Below are positions 6,898-13,711 of a stretch of DNA of 64,000 nt, piece by piece. A model generated the notes under the pieces. The model was not told where the DNA came from. It did not search any database and worked only from the letters and a program-made list of their open reading frames with translations. Both the position numbers and the translations under genes were made by a program. Each line of letters starts with the position of its first letter. Positions within the stretch are counted from its first letter, which is position 1. This stretch comes from Longimicrobium sp. (GTDB taxonomy: Bacteria; Gemmatimonadota; Gemmatimonadetes; Longimicrobiales; Longimicrobiaceae), in assembly GCA_036387335.1 (NCBI GenBank), contig DASVTZ010000153.1:1-64000 (forward strand), in the 5' to 3' direction.

Positions 6898-8442
6898 CTA
6901 CCGGCGCCGTCGGCTGCGGCTGCGCGAGCTTCCGCCGAGGAGCGCGCCCATGATGCCGCGCGTGATCGCCCCGGCTACCGTGCGCGTGAGCGGCGACTTG
7001 AGGATCTTGTCCAGGGCGCTCGGCGCCTCCTTTTCGCGGCGCGCGCGCGGCTTCTCGGGGGCGTCGTCCGGCTCCTCCTCATTCTCCTTTTCGCGAACCG
7101 GCGCGGCGCGGTCGGCGAGCATCTCGCGGGCGCTCTCGCGGTCGATGTCGGTGGCGTAGCGGCGCACCTGCTCGGAACGCTCGTTGACGTCCTCCAGCTC
7201 CGTGGCGGTGAGCGGGCCCATGCGCGAAGCCGGAGGCACCATGCGCGTGGCGAACGGCTGCGTGGGGACGCCGTTAGTGGACAGAGTGGTCACGAGCGCT
7301 TCGCCGATGCCGAGCGTCGTGAGCGTCTCCTCGATGTCGTAGAAGGTGGTCTTGGGAAAGGTGCGCGCGGCGGAGCGCAGCGCCTTCTCGTCGTCCGGGG
7401 TGAAGGCGCGCAGGGCGTGCTGGACACGGTGGCCGAGCTGGCCCAGCACCTCGGCCGGCACGTCGCGCGGGTTCTGGGTGATGAAGAAGACGCCCACGCC
7501 CTTGGAGCGGATCAGGCGCACCACCTGCTCCACCTGGTTCAGCAGCGCCTCGCTGGCGTTGTCGAAGAGGAGGTGCGCTTCGTCCAAAAAGAAGACGAGC
7601 TTCGGCCGGTCCACGTCGCCCACTTCGGGAAGCTGGTTGTAGAGGCGGGCGAGCATCCAGAGCATGAAGGTGCTGAAGAGTGCGGGGCGGTCCTGCACGT
7701 CCTGCAGCTCCAGCACGCTCACGCGGCCGCGCCCGTCCGCCTCCACCTCCATCAGGTCGTCCAGGTCGAACTCCGGCTCGCCGAAGAAGTCCTCCGCGCC
7801 CTGCTGCTCCAGCTCGATCATCTCGCGCAGCAGCACCCCGACCGTGGCCTTGGACATCCCGCCGTACTGCGCCAGCTCGTCCGCGCCGTCGCCGGTGAGG
7901 TGCTGCAGGACTGCGCGCAGGTCGGAGAAGTCGAGGAGCAGCAGGCCCTTGTCGTCGCAGTACTTGAAGACGAGGCTCAGCACGCTCGTCTGCGTGGCGT
8001 TCAGCCCCAGCACCTTGGCCAGGAGCACCGGCCCGAACGACGAGACCGTCGCACGCACCTGCGCGCCGAACTTCCCCGTGAGGCTCAGGAACTCGACGGG
8101 GGCGGCGAGCGGCTTCCACGTGTAGCCCGTGTCCGCGGCGCGCGTGTTGACGCGGTCGCTGGCCTCGCCCGGGGCGCCGATCCCGGAGAGGTCGCCCTTC
8201 ACGTCGGACAGGAAGACGGGCACGCCGGCCGCGGAGAGCTGCTCGGCGATGAGCTGCAGCGTCTTCGTCTTTCCCGTGCCCGTGGCGCCAGCGATGAGAC
8301 CGTGGCGGTTGATCATCGAGAGCGGAAGCCCCACGAGCGGCTCCGGGTGGCAGGCGCCGTCGTGCACCACCGCGCCGAGCGTCAGCGCGCCGGAGGCGGG
8401 GGGAAAACAGGAGCGCGCCGACTCCAAGATCTTGGGATCCAT
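6898..8442 (-). CDS. HerA-like helicase domain protein (DUF853/YjgR type)
   Basis: 514-aa cytoplasmic P-loop ATPase of the FtsK/HerA superfamily. Walker A GATGTGKT is at residues 52-59, Walker B in LVFFLDEAHLLF, followed by a VFFITQNPRDVP sensor segment and a conserved HRVQHALRAFTPDDEKAL. The C-terminus is a charged linker and an Arg/Ser-rich tail (SRSRSRRRR), as in E. coli YjgR. Members are thought to act on DNA, possibly in repair, but no substrate is proven. It appears to be a single gene; the HPP gene upstream is in the same direction. Confidence 0.85.
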   Translation of the reverse strand: MDPKILESARSCFPPASGALTLGAVVHDGACHPEPLVGLPLSMINRHGLIAGATGTGKTKTLQLIAEQLSAAGVPVFLSDVKGDLSGIGAPGEASDRVNTRAADTGYTWKPLAAPVEFLSLTGKFGAQVRATVSSFGPVLLAKVLGLNATQTSVLSLVFKYCDDKGLLLLDFSDLRAVLQHLTGDGADELAQYGGMSKATVGVLLREMIELEQQGAEDFFGEPEFDLDDLMEVEADGRGRVSVLELQDVQDRPALFSTFMLWMLARLYNQLPEVGDVDRPKLVFFLDEAHLLFDNASEALLNQVEQVVRLIRSKGVGVFFITQNPRDVPAEVLGQLGHRVQHALRAFTPDDEKALRSAARTFPKTTFYDIEETLTTLGIGEALVTTLSTNGVPTQPFATRMVPPASRMGPLTATELEDVNERSEQVRRYATDIDRESAREMLADRAAPVREKENEEEPDDAPEKPRARREKEAPSALDKILKSPLTRTVAGAITRGIMGALLGGSSRSRSRRRR

Positions 8443-8524
8443 GATGGTTCTGCGAGAGAATGGGAACGCGGATGCTTCGCCGGGGCACAGCTTACGTCGC
8501 CGCGGCGCCCGCTACAAGGCCGGG

Positions 8525-9088
8525 CTATGACCGGACGCCGTCCCGCGCGCGCGGCGAGTCCACCCCGCGCAGGCGAAGGTGGCGGCACAGCTCGCCGGCG
8601 ACGGCCACGATCAGCACCCCGATCACGAACGTGACAGTGTCGCGGACGGACGGGTGGAACGCGCCGAGCGACGCCAGCAGGGTAGTGGCGGCGGAGGGCG
8701 GATGCGGCGCGCGGAGGAGCGTGTCCACCAGCGCCGAAAGCCCCACCGCCAGCGACGCCGCCAACACGCGGCTCCACGAGAGCTCCCCCACCTCGAAGGC
8801 GGACCGGGCGTGCGCGATTCCGAAGATCGTCACCATCAGGAACGCGGAGCCGAGGCCGATCAGGTGCGCCACCACCACGTTGTAGAAGCGCGTGGATGGA
8901 TGGTCCGGCGTGCGGGCCTGGAGGAGCGCCGTCGGCCCGAGGCTGGGGAAGAGCGTCGGTCGGCCGATCGCCAGCCCCACGAGCCCGGGCAGCAGCACGA
9001 GGAGCGCCGTCACCAGCGGCGTCCATGCCGCTTCCGCTACGGACTGGAGCGGGGAGTCGAGCTCGGCCCCGGCTTCGCGTGTCTGCAT
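8525..9088 (-). CDS. HPP-family integral membrane protein
   Basis: 187-aa inner-membrane protein with four to five transmembrane segments. It carries the HPP-family signatures FPSLGPTALL near the first loop and APHPPSAATTLL (the His-Pro-Pro motif). Characterised plant and cyanobacterial relatives transport nitrite, so an anion transport role is possible but unproven here. The ATG at 9088 is preferred over the longer frame from 9124. It lies between the HerA-like gene and the beta-propeller gene, all leftward. Confidence 0.75.
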   Translation of the reverse strand: MQTREAGAELDSPLQSVAEAAWTPLVTALLVLLPGLVGLAIGRPTLFPSLGPTALLQARTPDHPSTRFYNVVVAHLIGLGSAFLMVTIFGIAHARSAFEVGELSWSRVLAASLAVGLSALVDTLLRAPHPPSAATTLLASLGAFHPSVRDTVTFVIGVLIVAVAGELCRHLRLRGVDSPRARDGVRS

Positions 9089-9107
9089 CGTACCCCTCCG
9101 TCCTTTT

Positions 9108-10076
9108 TCAGCGCGTGACGGCAATGCCCCACGGACGCTGCCCCACGCGGATGCTCCCCACCACGTGCAGGGTGCGGGTGTCCACCACCGACACGTCGTT
9201 GGAGAGGCCGTTGGCGGTGTAGAGCCAGCGTCCGTCCGCGCTCAGGGCGATCCCCCACGGCCGCCGCCCCACGCGGATGCGCGCCACCACCCGCCGCGCC
9301 CGCGGATCGACCACCGAAACCGTGCTGGCGCCGCCGTTGGCCACGTACACGCGCGATCCATCGGCCGACACCACCACGCCCACCGGCTTCCCCTCGCCGC
9401 GCTCCATCTCGACGCTCCCGATCACCTCGTGGCGGGCGATGTCGATGATGGAGAGGGTGCCGCTGATCTCGTTGGTGACGTACGCGCGCCGCCCGTCGCG
9501 CGAGAAGGCGACGGCGCGGGGGCGCACGTCCACCAGGAACGATGCGGCGACCCGGTTGCCGCGCGTGTCGATGACGGAGACCGTGTTGCTCGTCTCGGCG
9601 GTCACGTACACCCAGCGCCCGTCTGGGCTCATCCCCACCCCCTCCGGCTCTATGCCAACGACTAGCGTGGCGATGGTGCGGCCGGTGCGCAGGTTGGTGG
9701 CGCTGGCGGTGCCGGCGTCCTCGTTGGATACGTAGAGCCGCGATCCGTCGGGGCTCACCGCGAACTGCTCGGGGTCCGTGCCGCCCGCGTACCGCGCGAC
9801 CACCCGCCGCGTGGCGACATCGATGACGGCGATGGCGTCGCGCCCGCTCTGCGCGTTGGGGCGGTCGTCGCTGAGCGCCACGTACACGCGCCGCCCGTCT
9901 GGCGAGCTCTGGATGCCGCGCGGACGTTCGCCCACCGGGATCGTCGCCAGCACGCGTTTCGTCACGGCATCCACCATCGTGACGCTGCGCGAGCCCTCAT
10001 TGCTGACGAACAGCATCGGGCGCTGGGCTGACGCGGGGAACGCGAGGAGCGCCGCGAGCAGGGCGTAGCGTTTCAT
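9108..10076 (-). CDS. Periplasmic YVTN beta-propeller protein, PQQ-system type
   Basis: 322-aa exported protein: signal peptide of about 18 residues ending FPASAQ, then roughly seven repeats with the YVTN pattern (VYVALSDDR, LYVSNEDAG, VYVTAETSN, AYVTNEISG, VYVANGGAS, LYTANGLSN), each followed by TVSVID-like strands. These form a beta-propeller. A YVTN propeller is a known companion of PQQ-dependent alcohol dehydrogenase systems (TIGR03866 group), and here it is three genes from two such enzymes, so a periplasmic accessory role is likely. The start is the ATG at 10076, one codon inside a TTG. Confidence 0.8.
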   Translation of the reverse strand: MKRYALLAALLAFPASAQRPMLFVSNEGSRSVTMVDAVTKRVLATIPVGERPRGIQSSPDGRRVYVALSDDRPNAQSGRDAIAVIDVATRRVVARYAGGTDPEQFAVSPDGSRLYVSNEDAGTASATNLRTGRTIATLVVGIEPEGVGMSPDGRWVYVTAETSNTVSVIDTRGNRVAASFLVDVRPRAVAFSRDGRRAYVTNEISGTLSIIDIARHEVIGSVEMERGEGKPVGVVVSADGSRVYVANGGASTVSVVDPRARRVVARIRVGRRPWGIALSADGRWLYTANGLSNDVSVVDTRTLHVVGSIRVGQRPWGIAVTR

Positions 10077-10091
10077 CAAGATCGTAATGTG

Positions 10092-10163
10092 CTCACGCGG
10101 AGACGCGGAGGCGCAGAGGAGAGCACGCGAAGTTCTCTCTGCGTCTCCGCGTCTCCGCGTGAG
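10092..10163. repeat. Inverted repeat, family E copy 2
   Basis: 27-bp arms beginning CTCACGCGGAGACG and ending CGTCTCCGCGTGAG, with one mismatch, around an 18-base loop. It lies between the beta-propeller start (10076) and the stop of the upstream lipoprotein gene (10180). It would therefore separate, or attenuate between, these two co-directional genes. Confidence 0.8.
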
Positions 10164-10179
10164 CCCGTAGCAAGTCTGC

Positions 10180-10779
10180 TCACCGCGCGGAATCCGGCGG
10201 CGGGGCGCGGCGCGGGGACGGGGCCGTGTTCTCGCGCTTGGGGAGGGGCGCGGGAAGGGCGGCGGAGCGCGGTGATACGGGGCCGCACACCTCCGGCCGC
10301 CCGCCGCGCCCGTACACCACCACGTGGCGCCCCTTCGTGAGGCTGTCGATGGGGACGGGGACGTCGCTGGAGGCGCGCCCGTTCCCCAGCGAGTCCGCGC
10401 TCACGGGGAAAAGCGAGGCGATGTGGCTCCCCATCTTTGCGCAGTCGCCCTGGCGGACGGCGCCCTCGTAGGTGGCGCCCGGCGCGCCCCGAGCCAGCGC
10501 CACGGAGATGGAGGTGGACTTCCCCACCGCCGCCACCTCGCCGTTCCCCTGCACCAGCCCGCGCCCCAGCCGCGCCAGGGCGAGCGGGAGGGTGACCTGG
10601 ACGGGGGGCGCCTTCTCCGCCGTGTCCGGGATGGCGACCACGCGGGTGGGGACGAGGGTGCTGTCGTCCGCCGAGGTGGAGGTCCTGTCGTTGCTGGGCG
10701 TGTACTCCGTCTGGGCACGGTCCTCGTCGCCGCACGCGGCCAGGATGAGGAGCGCCGCCGCCCATGCCGTCTTCTTCAT
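10180..10779 (-). CDS. Hypothetical lipoprotein next to PQQ-type binding protein
   Basis: 199-aa lipoprotein: signal MKKTAWAAALLILAAC with Cys at 16, a low-complexity Thr/Ser linker, then a beta-rich domain containing two Cys (QGDCAKMG and PEVCGP) that could form a disulfide, and a Pro/Arg-rich tail. It starts within an ATGA overlap with the stop of the substrate-binding protein gene, so both are co-translated. It has no family I recognise; the operon position suggests an envelope accessory of the alcohol-oxidation system. Confidence 0.65.
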   Translation of the reverse strand: MKKTAWAAALLILAACGDEDRAQTEYTPSNDRTSTSADDSTLVPTRVVAIPDTAEKAPPVQVTLPLALARLGRGLVQGNGEVAAVGKSTSISVALARGAPGATYEGAVRQGDCAKMGSHIASLFPVSADSLGNGRASSDVPVPIDSLTKGRHVVVYGRGGRPEVCGPVSPRSAALPAPLPKRENTAPSPRRAPPPDSAR

Positions 10780-11618
10780 CGCGTTCCTCCCCGGCAGGTG
10801 GATGCGGAAGGACCTGCGCCCAAGCGGTCCAGCAGCTCGCCCGACGACGCCCCGCCCGCCGCGCCGCGGGCTGGGACCTCGCCCGCCACCTTCCCCGCCG
10901 CGTCCAGGCGGTAGAGCGGCTGGCGGAGCTGGCGGTCCCACGCGCGAAAGGAGAGCGGCCATCCCTTGTGTCCGTCGAAGCGGGTGTCGCCGCGCGCCAG
11001 GTACGCGCGCAACGCCGCCGGCTGCGTGGAGCGCGCGCGCAACGAGGCCTCCCAGAGCACCTTGACCGCCATCCACCCCGCCCACGCCGGCCCGTCCATG
11101 GCGCCGCCGAAGCGGGCGCGGAAGCGGTCGTTGAGCTGCGCGGCCCCGAAGCGCTCCAGTGACGGGTGCCACAGCACGGCGCGCGCCCCCGCCGCGGCGT
11201 ACATGGCGGCGCTCGCCTCCACGTGAAAGGTGTTCCGCCCGCACCCGCGCAGCGCGTCCGCAGGGGTGCCCGCGTTGAGGAAGAGGACGCCCGCGCGCTC
11301 CGCCACCGCGCTCGCTGCCCGCGCCGGGGCCTCGCCCGAGCCGCCCACCAGCGCCGCCAGCCCGCGCCGCCCCGCCAGGCTCTCCGCCGTCCCGGTGACG
11401 AGCTCGATGGAGCGGCCGAAGAGCGTCCCCGTGCGCGCGGCTTCCTCCACGCCCAGCGTAACACCGCGGGTGACGGAGGCGCCCGCTGCTACGAGCCCGA
11501 TGCGCAGCGGCTCGGCAGAAAGGCGCGGAACGGCGCCGCCCGCGACCAGAGCCGCGCACCCGTGCGATGCACGGCGCAAGAACTCCCTCCGGCCTATCTC
11601 CTCTCCCTGCATCGACAT
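10776..11618 (-). CDS. Tat-exported substrate-binding protein, PQQ alcohol dehydrogenase system type
   Basis: 280-aa periplasmic protein of the Leu/Ile/Val-binding fold. The N-terminus has a twin-arginine signal (RREFLRRASHGCAAL). The body shows GVLFLNAGTPADALRGCG, NTFHVEASAAMYA, a WMAVKVLWEA helix and the C-terminal signature DGHKGWPLSFRAWDRQLRQP, which fits the PQQ-dependent alcohol dehydrogenase system binding proteins (TIGR03863 group). It is shorter than many members, lacking part of lobe one. No ABC permease or ATPase lies nearby, so it may act as a sensor or chaperone rather than in import. It is divergent from the first PQQ dehydrogenase. Confidence 0.7.
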   Translation of the reverse strand: MSMQGEEIGRREFLRRASHGCAALVAGGAVPRLSAEPLRIGLVAAGASVTRGVTLGVEEAARTGTLFGRSIELVTGTAESLAGRRGLAALVGGSGEAPARAASAVAERAGVLFLNAGTPADALRGCGRNTFHVEASAAMYAAAGARAVLWHPSLERFGAAQLNDRFRARFGGAMDGPAWAGWMAVKVLWEASLRARSTQPAALRAYLARGDTRFDGHKGWPLSFRAWDRQLRQPLYRLDAAGKVAGEVPARGAAGGASSGELLDRLGAGPSASTCRGGTR

Positions 11619-11649
11619 CCGGAGGATGGGCGGAAACATGCGTAGAACC

Positions 11650-11664
11650 CCAGTGAAACACTGG
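11650..11664. promoter_or_regulatory. Perfect 6-3-6 palindrome in divergent region
   Basis: CCAGTG-AAA-CACTGG lies 32 bp upstream of the leftward binding-protein gene and about 190 bp upstream of the first PQQ dehydrogenase. Its symmetry and location in a divergent intergenic region suit a dimeric regulator operator. No regulator gene is adjacent. Confidence 0.35.
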
Positions 11665-11726
11665 CGTTTGCGGGTGCCGGACTCGCAAGAGAAAGGCCAC
11701 TTGACGGCATGAATGCTGCGAAAAAT

Positions 11727-11766
11727 GGACAGGGTGCCGCGAGCATCCGTTCCGCGGCTTTTGTCC
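11727..11766. promoter_or_regulatory. Two-part inverted repeat in divergent region
   Basis: GGACA (11727-11731) and GCCGCG (11736-11741) are matched by CGCGGC (11753-11758) and TGTCC (11762-11766). This makes an interrupted hairpin in the leader of the PQQ-dehydrogenase operon. It could be an mRNA leader structure or an operator; a run of T between the right arms gives it some terminator or attenuator character. Confidence 0.35.
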
Positions 11767-11854
11767 AGTGTTCGCATCGACTTCACGGCCCGGCTCCCGG
11801 GCTTGCAGCATCCTTTCAGGCCGGACGCTCCATGCGGCTCACTCTGTGGGAGGC

Positions 11855-13711
11855 GTGTTGAAGCGAAGGTTCCCGGCGGGCCGCCCCTGGCCACTCCGGC
11901 CACTCCGCGCGTCCGTCCTCCTCGTGGCGGCGCTCGGCTGCTCGCGCGGCGAGTCCGCGGAGGCGCCGGTCTCCACGGCGCTGGCCGCGCGGCGCGCGCT
12001 GGGGATCGCCCCGGCCGCCTACGCCGAGGACGGGCAGTGGACGATCCCGGCCAAGGACTACCAGAGCACGCGCTTCAGCGGCCTCGCGCAGATCACCGCG
12101 GCCAACGTCGCCCGGCTGCAGCCGGCGTGGACGTTCTCGACGGGGATCCGGCGCGGGCACGAGGCGGCGCCGCTGGTGGTGGGGAGCACGATGTACATCA
12201 TCACTCCCTTTCCCAACCAGCTCTTCGCGCTGGACCTGGCGCGGGGCGGCGCGCTGAAGTGGACGTACTCGCCCCCGCTGCTGCGCGCCGCGGCCGGCGT
12301 GGCGTGCTGCGACGTGGTGAACCGCGGCGCCGCGTACTCGGCCGGCAAGGTCTTCTTCAACACGCTCGACAACCAGACCGTCGCGGTGGACGCTGCGACG
12401 GGCGAGGAGGTTTGGCGCACGCGGTTGGGCGACATCAACCGCGGCGAGACCATGACCATGGCGCCGCTGGTCGTCAAGGACAAAGTGCTCGTCGGGAACA
12501 GCGGCGGCGAGATGGGCGTGCGCGGCTGGCTCACCGCGCTCGATGCGGAGAGCGGCAAGGTTGCGTGGCGGGCGTACAGTACGGGGCCGGACAGCGAGGT
12601 GCTGATCGGCCCCGGCTTCAAGCCGTTCTATGCCCAGGATCGCGGCAAGGACCTGGGCGTGAGCAGCTGGCCCTCCACCACCTGGCGCGTGGGCGGCGGG
12701 ACGGTGTGGGGGTGGATCTCGTACGATCCCGAGCTGGACCTCATCTACTACGGCACCGGCAACCCTGGCCCCTGGAACCCCGAGCAGCGCCCCGGCGACA
12801 ACAAGTGGACGGCGGGGATCTTTGCCCGCGACCCGGACACGGGCGAGGCGCGCTGGTTCTACCAGTGGAGCCCGCACGACGTGCACGACTACGACGGCGT
12901 CAACGAGAACGTCCTCCTCGACTTGCCCATCGGCGGCCGCACGCGCAAGGTGATCGTGCGCGCGGAGCGGAACGGCTACATGTACGTGCTGGACCGCGCC
13001 ACGGGGCAGGTGCTCTCCGCGGATCCCTTCGTCCACATCACCTCGTCGAAAGGGGTGGACCTGAAGACGGGGACGTACATACCGGACATGACGAAGTATC
13101 CGCACATGGCCAGGCCGGTGCGCGACATCTGCCCCAGCGCGCCGGGCGCCAAGGACTGGCAGCCCACCGCCTTCTCGCCGCGCACCGGCTTCCTCTACAT
13201 CCCGCACAACAACCTGTGCATGGACGTGGAGTCGGTGGAGGCCAACTACATCGCCGGCACGCCGTACGTGGGGATGAGCGTGGTGATGAAGGCGGGCCCC
13301 GGCGGCCACCGCGGCGAGTTCACGGCGTGGGACCCGGTGCGGAGGCGCGCCATGTGGAAGATCCGCGAGCGCTTCCCCGTGTGGAGCGGCGCCCTGGCGA
13401 CCGCGGGCGACGTGGTGTTCTACGGCACGATGGAGGGGTGGTTCAAGGCGGTGGACGCGCGCAACGGGCGCCTCCTGTGGCAGTTCAAGACGGAGTCGGG
13501 GATCATCGGCCAGCCCATCACCTACCGCGCGCCGGACGGCAAGCAGTACGTCGCCATCCTCTCCGGCGTGGGCGGCTGGCCGGGCGCCATCGTGGCGGGG
13601 ATGGCGAACCCCGAAGACACCACCGTGGCGCTCGGCTTCGCGGGCGCCATGCGCGACCTTCCCGGCGCCACCACGCGGGGCGGGACCCTTTACGTGTTCG
13701 CGCTGCCATGA
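11855..13711 (+). CDS. Lanthanide-type PQQ-dependent alcohol dehydrogenase 1 (lipoprotein)
   Basis: About 618 aa, periplasmic, oxidising primary alcohols with PQQ as cofactor. Signal with lipobox AALGC predicts outer-leaf anchoring. Hallmarks: vicinal Cys151-Cys152 (GVACCDVVNRG) forming the ring disulfide, metal ligand Glu in GGEMGVRG, ligand Asn in GTGNPGPWN, and the catalytic Asp345 with Asp347 in HDVHDYDGVN. By spacing from that Asn these align with MxaF Asp303 and position 305; an Asp there is the lanthanide-coordinating signature of XoxF/ExaF/PedH enzymes. The W-motifs and C-terminal GVGGWPGAIV are intact. GTG 11855 or adjacent TTG 11858 follows GGGAGG. Its stop overlaps the start of the second copy (ATGA). 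Confidence 0.9.
   Translation: MLKRRFPAGRPWPLRPLRASVLLVAALGCSRGESAEAPVSTALAARRALGIAPAAYAEDGQWTIPAKDYQSTRFSGLAQITAANVARLQPAWTFSTGIRRGHEAAPLVVGSTMYIITPFPNQLFALDLARGGALKWTYSPPLLRAAAGVACCDVVNRGAAYSAGKVFFNTLDNQTVAVDAATGEEVWRTRLGDINRGETMTMAPLVVKDKVLVGNSGGEMGVRGWLTALDAESGKVAWRAYSTGPDSEVLIGPGFKPFYAQDRGKDLGVSSWPSTTWRVGGGTVWGWISYDPELDLIYYGTGNPGPWNPEQRPGDNKWTAGIFARDPDTGEARWFYQWSPHDVHDYDGVNENVLLDLPIGGRTRKVIVRAERNGYMYVLDRATGQVLSADPFVHITSSKGVDLKTGTYIPDMTKYPHMARPVRDICPSAPGAKDWQPTAFSPRTGFLYIPHNNLCMDVESVEANYIAGTPYVGMSVVMKAGPGGHRGEFTAWDPVRRRAMWKIRERFPVWSGALATAGDVVFYGTMEGWFKAVDARNGRLLWQFKTESGIIGQPITYRAPDGKQYVAILSGVGGWPGAIVAGMANPEDTTVALGFAGAMRDLPGATTRGGTLYVFALP

Noticed and set aside
11713-13700. Very long plus-strand frame running through dehydrogenase 1 into dehydrogenase 2.
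   Set aside because: In the first half it is an off-frame reading of dehydrogenase 1; only the part from 13708 is real.
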